A DNA stretch of 64,000 nucleotides from Halomonas gemina. Its GTDB lineage: Bacteria; Pseudomonadota; Gammaproteobacteria; Pseudomonadales; Halomonadaceae. The notes beneath the pieces are model-generated. The model saw only the letters and a program-made list of their open reading frames with translations. It did not search any database and was not told the origin of the DNA. The DNA lies in the NCBI RefSeq assembly GCF_023554995.1, contig NZ_JAMJPK010000011.1:1-64000 (forward strand). The letters are read 5' to 3'. Numbering within the stretch: the stretch's first letter is position 1; each line of letters opens with the position of its first letter. Below, piece after piece: positions 16,976 to 26,306 of the stretch. The translations under genes and the position numbers were made by a program.

Positions 16976-19900
16976 CTACGCCACCGGCGCGAAGAGCAGC
17001 GCCAGATCTTCCTCGTCGAACAGCGGCCCCTCGCCGCCGCGCTCGGCACCGCCCTCGAGGATCGAGGCCGCGAGGTCGGCCTTGCGCGACTGCAGGTCGA
17101 GGATGCGCTCCTCCACGGTGCCGGCGCACACCAGCTTGTAGACGAAAACCGGGTTCTGCTGGCCCATGCGGTGGGCGCGGCCAGTGGCCTGGGCCTCCAC
17201 CGCCGGGTTCCACCAGGGGTCGTAGTGGATCACGGTATCCGCGGCGGTGAGGTTCAATCCGGTGCCGCCGGCCTTGAGGCTGATCAAAAATACCGGGATC
17301 TCGCCCTGCTGGAAGAGCGCCACCCGCTGGGTACGGGTCTTGCCCGGTGTGTCGCCAGTCAGGGTGGTGAAGGGAATGCCGTCCTTCTCCAGGGCCTCGC
17401 CGATCAGCGCCAGCATCTCCGTGAACTGGGAGAAGATCAGGATGCGCCGGCCCTCCTCCACCAGCGGCGGCACCAGCTCGCGCAGCTGTTCGAGTTTGGC
17501 CGAGCGCTTGGTCTTGCGCACGCTCTCCAGCTTGACCAGTCGCGGGTCGCAGCATACCTGGCGCAGCTTGAGTAGCGCATCGAGCATGACGATGCCGGAG
17601 CCGGCCAGGCCGCGCTCGGCCACCGCCTGCTGCACGCGCTGGTGCTGGGCCAGGCGCAGGCTCTCGTAGAGCTCGCGCTGAGCGCCACTCAGGGTGAGCT
17701 CGCGGCGGGTCTCGGTCTTCTCCGGCAGCTCGGTGAGCACCTGCTGCTTGGTGCGGCGCAGCATCAACGGGGCGATGCGCCGCGATAGGCGCTGGCGCAG
17801 TTCGACATCGCCCTCCTTCTCGATGGGGGTGCGAAAGCGCTGGCCGAACCACTGCTGGCTGCCCAGCGCCCCAGGTGCCACGGCGTCGAGCTGGGCCCAC
17901 AGCTCGCCCAGGTGGTTCTCCAGGGGCGTGCCGGTCATGGCGATGGCGCGCTCGACATTGAGCGCGCGCACCGACCGGGCGGTCTGGCTGGCGGCGTTCT
18001 TGATCGCCTGGGCCTCGTCGAGCACCAGCAGGCCGAAGTCGTGTTCACGCAGCCGCGGGAGGTCGCGGATCAGCAGCGCATAGGTGGTCACCGCCAGGTC
18101 GGCGGTGGGCAGTGCCTCCTCGAACTGGCGCTCGCGCTGGGCGCGGCCACCTTGCAGGGCGACGACCTCGAGCTCGGGGGCGAAGCGGGCCGCCTCGGCG
18201 CACCAGTTGCCCACCAGGCTGGTCGGCGCCACCACCAGGGTCGGGCGCTTAAGCGCCCCGCGGGCGCGCTCGTCGAGCAGGTGAGCCAGCACCTGCATCG
18301 TCTTGCCCAGGCCCATGTCGTCGGCCAGTATCCCCCCGGTGCCAAGCTCGGAAAGAAAGCGCATCCAGGCGATGCCACGGGATTGGTAGTCGCGCAGCTC
18401 GCCGGCGAAGCCTTCCGGCGCCGGCAGGCTGGCGGGCAGCGCGCGCAGGCGCTCCGCCAGGGCGGTGACGTCCTCGCGTCCCGCCCAGCGCTCATGCTCG
18501 GCCAGGGGCGCCAACTTCTCGGCGGCGGTGAGCGGCAGGCGCACGGCCGCCGCCTCATCGCTATCGTCGCCCAGCCAGTCGAGGATCGGCGCCATCAGCG
18601 AACGCAGCCGGGAAAGCGGCATCACCAAGCGGCGGTTCTCCGGTAGGGCCAGCGTCCAGGTGGCGTCTTCGGCCTCATCGGCGGCGGGCTCCAGGGGGAA
18701 AGCGGGGTCCTTGAGCAGGCGGCGCAGGATGGGCAGCAGGTTGAGCCGCTCGCCCTCCACCTCGATATCCAGCGCCAGGTCGAACCAGCCATTGCCGGCC
18801 GGCTCAAGTTCGCCATACCAGTCATCCGGCTCGAGGTAGGTGGGCTCCTCGGGGAAATCGGCGGCGAAGTGAACCAGGCAGCCCGCCTCACGCAACCTGG
18901 TGATCATCTCCCACCAGTCGTCGGGGCCGGACAGGTGGGTCGGCCACTCGGCGGCGGTGGCCGGCGGCGTACCCTCCAGGGGGAGCAGCAGCGTCCATTC
19001 GGGAAGATCCAGATGGGCGGGCACCGCCTCGATCTGCTGCAGACGCTCCAGGGTCACCATGCCCGGCGGCAGGGTGTGTACCAGCGCCCGCTCCGCCTCG
19101 GGGTCTCGCATCACGGTGAGGCGCTGGCCGTCGCGGAAGGCCTGAACGCTGTCGCCCTCCTCCGGCGGCACCTCGATGCCGGCGTAGTCGAAGCCCACCA
19201 CGGCGGCGCCCACCTCGATCCAGCGCGGCACCATGGCGCCGTCGCGATAGCCCAGCTGCCCGGTGGCGAGGCGCATGGTGACCTTGAGCCGCGGCGACAC
19301 GCCTTCCAGGGTGCGCTCCTCGACGGCCTGGGGCGGCGGTAGCCGATCGGCCAGCCCTGGTGTCTCGTGAAGCCGCTCGGTGAGCCAGCCGCTCATCTCC
19401 GGGGGCAGCGGCGGTGCCCGGCGCAGACGCATCAGCAGCTCGGGATCACCCTCCAGGCGCCCGAAACGGCCACGCCTTTCATCGAGGTAACAGAGCTCGG
19501 CGCCGGCGCGCACGATCGCGGCCTCGTCGGAGATGACGTCCATCGGATCGGTGTCCGCGCGCAGGTGCTGGTTGCCGTCGACGTCCGGCTCCCAGGCCAG
19601 GGTCAATAGGCAGGTCGGGCCCGGGTCGTACATGCTGCCGGTCTGCTTGCGGTGAAAGAGCAGCGGCGGCGTGTTGCTCTCCAGCAGCGACCAGAGCGCC
19701 CGCGCCTGGAAGGCATGGGTGACCGGGCTCCAGTGCTGCTCGTATCCCGTGCCGGAAAGCTGGCGGCGCTGCTCACCGAGCATCAGCAGTTCCAGGGCCT
19801 CCTCCTGGTGGACCGTGAGAGCTTCAGCTGGCCTGGGCGTGATGCCTCCGCCGCGCCGCACGATGATCGGCCGCGGCTTCACCCAGCCGTTGCCGCGGGT

Positions 19901-20449
19901 GCGCTGCTTGGCGGGCCGCAGCCACACCGGCGACACCTTGAGGCTGGGTGCGCGTGGATCCGGATCGATGTCCAGGAACAGCGCCAGACGGTAGCCCTCC
20001 TCCAACTGCTCAACGTACCGCTTGCCGCCGAGCGGCGATTGGAACTCGGCCAGCCACGACGCCCAGCGCTGCTCAAGCAGCGCCGCATCGTCACGAATCG
20101 GGATGCCATCGGCCTCCATATCGTCGATGAAGCCCTGGATCACCGCCACCGCATGCTTGCACTGGCGCCCCACCGGGCAGCTGCAGTCGCTGACCACGCC
20201 CATGTCTGGGTTGTCGGGATCCACGGCCAGGCTGGTGAGGTAGCGGCTTCGGCCGCTGCCGTCCACCTGGGCCCGCAGCACCAGCATCTCGCCCTCATGC
20301 TCGAGACGGGTGCCTTTCCGCACCCTGCCCTGTCGCGCATAGGCCCGCCCGCGGGTCAGCGAGCGCGCATCGAAGCTGCGCTGCCACTGGATCTCTTCCA
20401 GGGTGTGGTAGAGCGTCAGGGCGGAATCGGCGAGATGGGCGTCCGGCAC
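16976..20449 (-). CDS. SWIM zinc-finger SNF2/Rad54-family helicase
   Basis: A 1157-residue protein. Near residues 92-106 is a SWIM zinc finger ([11 protein letters not shown]). A long central region of unknown fold (about residues 130-640) precedes a complete SNF2 ATPase: motif [14 protein letters not shown], motif [12 protein letters not shown], motif [12 protein letters not shown], and in lobe 2 [20 protein letters not shown] with [10 protein letters not shown]. Bacterial SWIM-SNF2 proteins are thought to translocate on DNA or displace nucleic acid-bound proteins such as RNA polymerase (RapA-like roles); specific roles are unknown. No restriction or phage-defence partner genes adjoin it, so I do not assign a defence role. 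Confidence 0.92.
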   Translation of the reverse strand: MPDAHLADSALTLYHTLEEIQWQRSFDARSLTRGRAYARQGRVRKGTRLEHEGEMLVLRAQVDGSGRSRYLTSLAVDPDNPDMGVVSDCSCPVGRQCKHAVAVIQGFIDDMEADGIPIRDDAALLEQRWASWLAEFQSPLGGKRYVEQLEEGYRLALFLDIDPDPRAPSLKVSPVWLRPAKQRTRGNGWVKPRPIIVRRGGGITPRPAEALTVHQEEALELLMLGEQRRQLSGTGYEQHWSPVTHAFQARALWSLLESNTPPLLFHRKQTGSMYDPGPTCLLTLAWEPDVDGNQHLRADTDPMDVISDEAAIVRAGAELCYLDERRGRFGRLEGDPELLMRLRRAPPLPPEMSGWLTERLHETPGLADRLPPPQAVEERTLEGVSPRLKVTMRLATGQLGYRDGAMVPRWIEVGAAVVGFDYAGIEVPPEEGDSVQAFRDGQRLTVMRDPEAERALVHTLPPGMVTLERLQQIEAVPAHLDLPEWTLLLPLEGTPPATAAEWPTHLSGPDDWWEMITRLREAGCLVHFAADFPEEPTYLEPDDWYGELEPAGNGWFDLALDIEVEGERLNLLPILRRLLKDPAFPLEPAADEAEDATWTLALPENRRLVMPLSRLRSLMAPILDWLGDDSDEAAAVRLPLTAAEKLAPLAEHERWAGREDVTALAERLRALPASLPAPEGFAGELRDYQSRGIAWMRFLSELGTGGILADDMGLGKTMQVLAHLLDERARGALKRPTLVVAPTSLVGNWCAEAARFAPELEVVALQGGRAQRERQFEEALPTADLAVTTYALLIRDLPRLREHDFGLLVLDEAQAIKNAASQTARSVRALNVERAIAMTGTPLENHLGELWAQLDAVAPGALGSQQWFGQRFRTPIEKEGDVELRQRLSRRIAPLMLRRTKQQVLTELPEKTETRRELTLSGAQRELYESLRLAQHQRVQQAVAERGLAGSGIVMLDALLKLRQVCCDPRLVKLESVRKTKRSAKLEQLRELVPPLVEEGRRILIFSQFTEMLALIGEALEKDGIPFTTLTGDTPGKTRTQRVALFQQGEIPVFLISLKAGGTGLNLTAADTVIHYDPWWNPAVEAQATGRAHRMGQQNPVFVYKLVCAGTVEERILDLQSRKADLAASILEGGAERGGEGPLFDEEDLALLFAPVA

Positions 20450-20523
20450 GGTGAATCCTCAAGGCGTCAACACGAGGCCGATATTGGAGCGAAACCGGGC
20501 GCCCCTCGCAACCATGGCGGGCC

Positions 20524-20588
20524 ATCCCACAGGGCTATCCCACAGGGCTATCCCACAGGGCTATCCCTCAGGGCTATCCCACAGGGCT
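20524..20588. repeat. Five tandem copies of a 13-bp repeat
   Basis: The unit ATCCCACAGGGCT is repeated five times head to tail, with one base change (A to T) in the fourth copy, followed by a partial unit. It lies 75 bases upstream of the helicase start codon, between that gene and the deletion-scar region. Each unit contains the arms CCC and GGG, so single-stranded copies could pair. Confidence 0.9.
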
Positions 20589-20647
20589 ATCGCAGATGGC
20601 AACACCGCTCAAGGCTTTCGCGGCGACAGCATTTCCCCCTCAGGCAT

Positions 20648-20964
20648 TCAGGGTATCGCTGACAATGCGCCCATCACCAGGTCGATGGTGCGGTCACAGG
20701 TGGATGACAGGCGGGGGTCATGGGTCACCAGCAGCACCGCGCAGCCGCGTTCGCGGTTGAAGCGGCGGAACAGTTCGAACACCTCCCCCGCGGTGCGGGT
20801 GTCGAGGTTGCCGGTGGGCTCGCCACCACGGTCTGCACCAGCGGCATGGCCTCAACCACGTAACCCTGCACCTGCGGCCCCTGCCACCAACGCCACACGC
20901 CAACGCCCACGGCGAGTGCCAGGGCCAGGATCACGAGCACGGACTTGTAACGGACGCGGCCCAA
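20648..20964 (-). pseudogene. Deletion fusion: membrane fusion protein start joined to ABC ATPase end
   Basis: A TTG at 20964 with AGGAG 7 bases upstream begins a typical periplasmic adaptor (HlyD/MacA-like) N-terminus: [20 protein letters not shown] membrane anchor, then [13 protein letters not shown]. At about 20822 the sequence switches, out of frame, to the C-terminal third of a MacB/LolD-type ABC ATPase: [20 protein letters not shown], then [14 protein letters not shown] and a stop at 20648. The rest of the adaptor, and the Walker A and signature parts of the ATPase, are missing. An adaptor-ATPase-permease export operon has evidently been deleted down to its ends. Confidence 0.8.
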
Positions 20965-21198
20965 GGTGTGTCTCCTGGTCAGAACCACCTCCTCCCTACT
21001 CCTGAATTCACGCCATGAACGCAGCAGCTGCGCTATCCGGGGCTCCCGGGCATGCCCCCGAGTACCGCTGTGCCGATGCCCGATCGCCGCGACGCCTCAT
21101 GGGGCAGCCATGACCTCTCTTGTCGACCCTGCCACACCGCTTCGTCAAGCCGTTGCGTGACAAAGCACGCCAAGGATTCGCCCAAACGGCCGGGCCCG

Positions 21199-21438
21199 TC
21201 ACGCCCCCTCATGCGACGTCACCGCCGTGACGGCTCCCTCACGACGAAACATGGCCTTGCGATGCGTCCAGACAACGGCCACGGCAACCCCCAGGAACAG
21301 CGTGTTCTCGAGCGGCTGAGCATCCGGCCACAGCGGATTGATCAGCTGGAAGTGGAAGAACACCGGCAGCAGCAGGCTGCCCCAGGCGATCGCGAAGGTG
21401 ATAAGCAGGAAGGGCAGCAGCGCGCGCTCGCGCATCAC
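21199..21438 (-). pseudogene. CPBP-type intramembrane protease with internal deletion
   Basis: A 79-codon frame begins RERALLPFLLITFAIAWGSL, typical of a CPBP (CAAX/Abi) family first membrane segment, then passes directly to a C-terminal-like end (LENTLFLGVAVAVVWTHRKA, then MFRREGAVTAV). Full proteins are about 230-280 residues and carry EExxxR and HxxxN/D motifs in the middle; these are missing. The junction is in frame. The fragment overlaps the out-of-frame extension of the broken nitroreductase. Confidence 0.55.
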
Positions 21439-21454
21439 GCCTCCCCTGCTGCAT

Positions 21455-22460
21455 CACGCTCCCCACCGGGCGGCGCAGCGAGCGCGGCATGGCCGGGGCT
21501 CGGCCGACGCGCACCACCAGGTCAGGGCGTCCACCGGCCAGCCCCAGCGACCGGGCGAACTCGGGGCGCACGCTCGCCTCCTCCACCGGCTGGTTGACGA
21601 AGGCGTTGCGAATACCCAGCGCCGTGGCCTGCAGGGCGAAGCGCTGGTAGCAGCGGCCGGCCTCGACCCAGTGCGACCGGTCATCCACCGCAGAGACGAA
21701 CACCGCCAGCCCGGCGAAGCTGCGCACCTGGCGGGCCACCTTGGCGTTCTCCGCCTTCGGCCGCAGCATGACGCGCATCAGGTATTTCCCCAACCAGCGC
21801 GGCGCCTGGGGGTTGCCGGTCGCCCGGCCGCTCAGGCCGTCGCCCTTGTCGACCGCCTCCGCGTCGTTGAAGCGGATCCAGGCCTCGAGCTCCCGTAGGA
21901 AGGCAGGATTCTCCAACTGCCGGGTGTTGGCATCCAGGATGAACGCCAGCGCCCGTTCGATGGCCTCGCGCTCGGTGAGCATCGCCACCGAGACACCGTC
22001 CCCGCTGCTTGCTACCTCGAGCGTGGCCAGCTCCTCGGTGGAAAGCGGCGTGCCGTCGTAGTCGCTGCGCGTGCACTGCCGAGGCAATGGCCTCGAACAG
22101 CGGCGACGCCTCGGCCTCGCCGGGCGTGAGGGTCACCCGGATCTCGCCGGCGCCCTGGGGCTGAAACTCGGCCTCGGCAGCCAGCCCCATCGCCCGGGCG
22201 GCCAGGCAGAGGTTCTCCGTGGCACAGCCCAGCGATACATAGAGGTGATGATCGTCGGGGTCGACCACCGGCGTGCGCCGGGTCAGGTCGGGCAGGATGA
22301 TGATGGCGCCCTCCCCCACCCGGAACCGCCAGCACTGGGTGTTGTGGCCCGAGGGCGCCAGGGTGGCATAGCGGATGAGCGTCTCGAACCGCTCGGCCTC
22401 GCCCTTCGCCGGCGCGCCCTCCAGGTCCCAGGTGCTTTTCACCGCCTCGTCGTAGTTCAT
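21455..22460 (-). pseudogene. Nitroreductase-family protein (Acg-like), frameshifted
   Basis: The first part (ATG 22460 to about 22080) reads MNYDEAVKSTWDLEG, then TLIRYATLAPSGHNTQCWRF, a flavin-nitroreductase beginning, up to ASPLFEAIAS. Near 22078 the frame shifts; the continuation RQCTRSDYDGTPLS is clear in the next frame and runs through ENPAFLRELEAWIRF, RSHWVEAGRCYQRFALQ and ends near RAPAMPRSLRRPV at about 21455, where the native stop appears lost. The two parts together give a complete family length of about 330 residues. It is a recent pseudogene unless the frameshift is a sequencing error. Confidence 0.75.
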
Positions 22461-22597
22461 GGCGCGTCCTCACGCTGGCTGGCCGATGCCTCTCAGAGTA
22501 TGTCGCATTTCTTCCGCGGCGGTGACGCCGCAGAAGACAGCGCGCGTCATGGCAGGCAAGCTGGACCCTTGGCGCAACGTGACTCCGGAGGCCCCCA

Positions 22598-23203
22598 ATG
22601 ACAGCACGCCTGATCGACTTTCAGCACGCGGATGAGGCACCGCGCTGGCGCGCCATCAACGACGAGGTGATGGGTGGCATCTCCCGCGGCGGCCTGCACC
22701 AGGAGGACGGCAGCGGCGTGTTCAGCGGCGAGACGTCACTCGAGAACAACGGCGGTTTCGCCTCGGTGCGCCGTGAGCCCGAGGCCATGGACCTGAGTGA
22801 CGCCTCGGGCCTTGTGCTGTACGTACGCGGTGACGGCCGCCGCTACCAGCTGCGTCTGAGAAACGACCAGCTACCGGAGGGAGCGGCTTATCGGGCGTTG
22901 TTCCAGCCAGCCGCCGAGGAGTGGCAGCACGTTGCCCTGCCCTGGCAGGAGTTCGAGGCGGTGTTCCGCGGCAGACGTCTGGCGGATGCCCCGCCGCTCG
23001 ACCCCGCGGCGATCCAGCAGGTGGGCTTTCTCATCGCCGACCGGCGGCCAGGTCCCTTTCGGCTCGAGGTGGCGTGGCTCGGGACGATGGATAGCTTGCC
23101 TTTTCGCCAGACTCGACTCGGCAGCCCCCCCCGGCCTGCATCATCACTTATTTCGCCTATCCTGATGTTGCGGATGACATTCCCGTCCACTGGAGGCATG
23201 ACC
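22598..23203 (+). CDS. CIA30-family protein, open at its 3' end into the next gene
   Basis: Residues 1-165 form a CIA30 (complex I intermediate-associated protein 30) domain: LIDFQHADEAPRWRAINDEV, MGGISRG, SGETSLENNGGFASVR, then a carbohydrate-binding-like beta sandwich ending FRLEVAWLGTM. Such bacterial proteins are usually free-standing and about 170-190 residues long. Here no stop codon follows; the frame continues through about 35 low-complexity residues into the signal peptide of the next gene, making a 638-codon ORF. The loss of the stop suggests a small deletion. The CIA30 part itself looks intact. Confidence 0.7.
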
Positions 23204-24514
23204 GTGATCATAAAGGCACTCGCACTCAGTCTCATCCTCGTCGGTTCCGTCGGACTGGCCAGCGCCGATTACACCGAGGGCATGCGCTACTACGAACGGC
23301 AGGAGTACCGCCAGGCACTGCAGGAGTTCGGCGAAGCGGCCAGAAGCGGCGATGCCGATGCCCAGTACATGCTGGGCCGCCTGCACGAAGCCGGCAACGG
23401 CACCACCCAGGATTTCGTGCAGGCCCACAAGTGGTACAACCTGGCCGCGGCCCGCGGTCATCGCCATGCGGCCGAGGCACGCGACTCGCTGGCCGGACGC
23501 ATGACGACCGGACAGGTCGCCGAGGCGCAGCAGGCGACGCGTGGCTGGGAGCCGGAAGAGTCACCCTCTTCACAGGCGACACCGCAGTCGCGGCCCGATA
23601 TCGAGACCCTGTCGGATCGGCAAGGCGTGGCCGAGATACAGCGCGAGCTCAATCGGCTCGGCTATGATGCCGGCCCGGTGGATGGCGCCATGGGTAGCCG
23701 TACCCGCAACGCGATACGCGAGTACCAGGCCGACCAGGACATGGCCCAGGATGGCCGCGCAACGGCCGACCTGCTCAGACGCCTGCGCGAGGCGCAGAAG
23801 GAAGAGGTGGCCACACCCTCCGAGCCGCAACCCGAAACCTCGTCTCGGGTTGCCCTGAATGATGACTTCAACGACGGCAATTACCGTCGCGATCCCCCCT
23901 GGACAGTGCTCAGCGGCAACTTTGAGGTCGACGAGAACGGCTTGCGCAGCATCGTGGAGACACAGCGCACGACCGCTCGCGAAACACGCAGGCTCAGCGC
24001 CGAGCGGCCGGAGGAGATCGGCCTGGCCATGCTGGAGCTGATTCTCGAGCAGACGGGCAATACCCGACAGGGCGAAGACGTGTCCATCCCCGTGGAACCG
24101 GCACGCATCTTCGTCAATGCCCCCGTCGACAACGCCTTCAGGATGGAGCTCGAACTCGCCTCCAGGGAGCGGACGGGCAGCCTGGAGCTTGGGCTCTTCC
24201 AGGGCAACCGGCCCAACGGTACCGGCTATCGCCTGGTCTACACGCCCGGCTCGCGCCCGGGGCTCAGCCTGGTCAGGCTGATTTCAGGAAACGCCGAGGT
24301 GGTCGCCCGCCACGAGGGCACCCTCGACCTCGAGGACGGCCGCTTTCACCGCATGGTCTGGACCCGCGACGAGAACGGGCGGATGCAGGTCCGCGTGGAT
24401 GACCAGCGCCTGATACGCGTGCAGGACAATGGCCTGCGTGATCCCTTCCAGGGCTTCATGCTGGCCAACCAGGGCGGCGACTATACCCTGCGCCGAATCA
24501 GGCTCGAGGAGTAG
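23204..24514 (+). CDS. Secreted Sel1-repeat / peptidoglycan-binding domain protein
   Basis: The proposed GTG start at 23204 (GGAGG 7 bases upstream) gives 436 residues beginning with a signal peptide, VIIKALALSLILVGSVGLASA. Then come two Sel1-like repeats (YYERQEYRQALQEFGEAARS and DADAQYMLGRLHEAGNG through KWYNLAAARG), a PG_binding_1 domain near residues 140-195 (IQRELNRLGYDAGPVDGAMG), and a C-terminal beta-rich domain of about 220 residues resembling a concanavalin-like fold (FRMELELASRE, GTGYRLVYTPGS). It is probably periplasmic and cell-wall associated. The frame is continuous with the upstream CIA30 ORF. It overlaps the convergent membrane gene by 17 bases. Confidence 0.75.
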   Translation: MIIKALALSLILVGSVGLASADYTEGMRYYERQEYRQALQEFGEAARSGDADAQYMLGRLHEAGNGTTQDFVQAHKWYNLAAARGHRHAAEARDSLAGRMTTGQVAEAQQATRGWEPEESPSSQATPQSRPDIETLSDRQGVAEIQRELNRLGYDAGPVDGAMGSRTRNAIREYQADQDMAQDGRATADLLRRLREAQKEEVATPSEPQPETSSRVALNDDFNDGNYRRDPPWTVLSGNFEVDENGLRSIVETQRTTARETRRLSAERPEEIGLAMLELILEQTGNTRQGEDVSIPVEPARIFVNAPVDNAFRMELELASRERTGSLELGLFQGNRPNGTGYRLVYTPGSRPGLSLVRLISGNAEVVARHEGTLDLEDGRFHRMVWTRDENGRMQVRVDDQRLIRVQDNGLRDPFQGFMLANQGGDYTLRRIRLEE

Positions 24515-25184
24515 GCGCCTGGCCATGGGCCTCGACCCGGCGCCTGAGCCAGGCGCCGGTCAGCAGCAGCAGGGTCAGCGCGACCAGCGGCAGGATCACG
24601 TCGGGGCTGACCGCCTCCTCCTTCTCCACCGCCTCCAGGGCGCCGTAAATGGCGCTGGCATAGACCGCCCACTTCACGCCCAGGCCGATGATGGCCGCCA
24701 TCACGAAGGTCGCCAGCGGCAGGCGCAGCAGGCCGGCGGAGAAGTTGACCACCGAGTGGGGGAAACCCGGCAGCACGCGCAGCGCGCACTGGGTGAGGAA
24801 ATCACTGCGTTTCTCCAGCCTGCCCATGACCTTGCGAGTGAGCCCCTTGGGCTTCCAGCGGTCGCTGAAGCGGGAAGAGAGGTAGTAGGCCCCCAGGGCG
24901 CCAGACACGCTGCCGACCATCAATATCGGGGTGGCAACCAGGGGCGTATAGAAGGGCGCGATCAGCCACAGGCCGATGCTGCCGGGCAGGCCGATCGCCA
25001 GGGTCACCGCCATGATCAGGATCACCGAAACGATCACCCCGGGGTGGTGGGAGGCCTCGTCGGCCCAGCGCTGCACGTCGGCCAGTTCGGGCGAGTGCCA
25101 GATCCACAGGTAGCCGGCCATCAGCAGCATGGCGCCTATCACCACCCAGCGCCAGGGGCGGCTTGGCGAACTGTCATTGAACAT
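24498..25184 (-). CDS. TVP38/TMEM64 (VTT-domain) family membrane protein
   Basis: A 228-residue inner membrane protein with about five hydrophobic segments. The VTT core is seen in ILIMAVTLAIGLPGSIGLWL, VGSVSGALGAYYLSSRFSDR and LRVLPGFPHSVVNFSAGLLR, matching the re-entrant loop pattern of the DedA/SNARE-associated superfamily, which has been linked to lipid scrambling. I prefer the ATG at 25184 because GAGG lies 7 bases upstream; the frame is open to 25253. No functional partner is adjacent. Confidence 0.82.
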   Translation of the reverse strand: MFNDSSPSRPWRWVVIGAMLLMAGYLWIWHSPELADVQRWADEASHHPGVIVSVILIMAVTLAIGLPGSIGLWLIAPFYTPLVATPILMVGSVSGALGAYYLSSRFSDRWKPKGLTRKVMGRLEKRSDFLTQCALRVLPGFPHSVVNFSAGLLRLPLATFVMAAIIGLGVKWAVYASAIYGALEAVEKEEAVSPDVILPLVALTLLLLTGAWLRRRVEAHGQAPTPRA

Positions 25185-25318
25185 CAAGGGGCCTCGGTCA
25201 TTCATCAAGGGCATGGTGGCATGCCCACTGTGCCGGGTCACGGCTCCCGACACCCGGAAAAAGGTGTTACACGACGCCTGGGCGCCGCAATGAGACGGGG
25301 CGGCAACTGGCCGATTAA

Positions 25319-25347
25319 ATAACTTTATTGAATTACGTTAGTATAAT
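25319..25347 (+). promoter_or_regulatory. Probable -10 region upstream of the ZIP transporter
   Basis: A perfect TATAAT at 25342-25347 lies in an AT-rich island (25315-25368) just before the metal transporter gene. The -35 is less clear (ATAACT at 25319-25324 has 17-base spacing but a poor match). The surrounding GTTAGTATAATTGG has some likeness to half of a Zur site but not the full palindrome. Confidence 0.4.
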
Positions 25348-25433
25348 TGGTTTTTAGTTTGCAGGCATAACCCCTAGCATGTGAATGCACACGTCCCGCT
25401 CCATTCCCGGAAGCCTGCTACCGAGGACTGATA

Positions 25434-26177
25434 ATGGATACGTCACTGTGGCTTGTGATCGCTGCCGCTCTGCTGACTGCCATCATGACCGGCGTCGGCG
25501 CACTGCCCTTCCTGTTCGTGAAGCGCCTGGGGCAACGCACCATGGGCTGGTCGAACGCCGCAGCGGCGGGGTTGATGCTGGCCGCGAGCCACAGCCTGAT
25601 CGCCGAGGGCGTGATGCTGGACATCACGCTGACCTTTGTCGGGGTCCTGCTTGGACTGGCGGCCATTGTGCTCTCCGATCGCCTGCTATCAGGCCAGGGA
25701 GACGTGAAGGTGGCGGATCTCAGCGGAGCCAACGCGACCAAGGCGCTGATGATTCTCGGCATCATGACCGCCCACTCCTTCGCGGAGGGGATTGGCGTGG
25801 GAGTATCCTTCGCCGGCAGCGAAGGGCTCGCCACCTTTATCACCACGGCCATTGCCTTTCATAACGTGCCGGAGGGCCTCGCCATTGCCCTGATTCTGGT
25901 GCCACGCGGCACCCCCGTCTGGAAAGCCGGCATGTGGGCCATCTTCACCAGTCTGCCGCAGCCGCTGATGGCGGCCCCCGCTTACCTGTTCGTGGACACC
26001 TTCAGGCCGCTGCTGCCGGTGGGTCTGGGCCTGGCTGCCGGTGCCATGATCTGGATGGTATTCGCGGAACTGTTCCCTGAAGCGCTGGAGAGGGTCAAGA
26101 GCGGCTCGGCTGCCACCGCCGTCACGCTGGCGTTCGCCGCCATGATGGCCTTTCAGATGCTGGTGCTCTCGCACTGA
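25434..26177 (+). CDS. ZIP-family divalent metal transporter
   Basis: A 247-residue membrane protein with the ZIP transport-site helices: ILGIMTAHSFAEGIGVGVSF (HSxxEG) and TTAIAFHNVPEGLAIALIL (HNxPEG), the second being the family signature. ZIP proteins import Zn2+, Fe2+ or Mn2+. About eight hydrophobic segments fit the family. ATG at 25434 follows AGGA at 7 bases. It stands alone with its own AT-rich promoter region. Confidence 0.92.
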   Translation: MDTSLWLVIAAALLTAIMTGVGALPFLFVKRLGQRTMGWSNAAAAGLMLAASHSLIAEGVMLDITLTFVGVLLGLAAIVLSDRLLSGQGDVKVADLSGANATKALMILGIMTAHSFAEGIGVGVSFAGSEGLATFITTAIAFHNVPEGLAIALILVPRGTPVWKAGMWAIFTSLPQPLMAAPAYLFVDTFRPLLPVGLGLAAGAMIWMVFAELFPEALERVKSGSAATAVTLAFAAMMAFQMLVLSH

Positions 26178-26214
26178 CCAGCTCTCATGCTGCTTCGGTG
26201 TACCCGCCAGAGGT

Positions 26215-26233
26215 TTAGACTTAGGTCTAATAT
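26215..26233 (+). promoter_or_regulatory. Imperfect palindrome overlapping a -10-like box before the second BCCT gene
   Basis: TTAGACTTAGGTCTAA (26215-26230) has perfect TTAGAC/GTCTAA arms, and TAATAT (26228-26233) overlaps its right arm. This is the layout of a repressor operator on a promoter, about 75 bases before the transporter start. No regulator gene adjoins it. Confidence 0.4.
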
Positions 26234-26306
26234 TGTTAGGATGCCATCGCTCTGGTCGGCGCCATGTTTCCTCGGCGCATACATCCTCCGCAACTAGAGC
26301 ATCCCC

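Noticed and set aside
16976..20449. SWIM-SNF2 helicase as part of a phage-defence system
   Set aside because: No nuclease, methylase or other known defence partner adjoins it, and such helicases are common as single genes.
20524..20588. CRISPR-like array
   Set aside because: The repeats are 13 bases, directly adjacent with no spacers, and no cas genes occur in the window.
19652..20662. Open plus-strand frame that includes the 13-bp repeat region and gives a repetitive peptide tail
   Set aside because: Antisense to the SNF2 helicase; the repeat unit is 13 bp so its peptide is a by-product, not a repeat protein.
25319..25347. Zur box in front of the ZIP transporter
   Set aside because: Only a half-like GTTAGTATAA segment is present; the full palindrome of the Zur consensus is not there.
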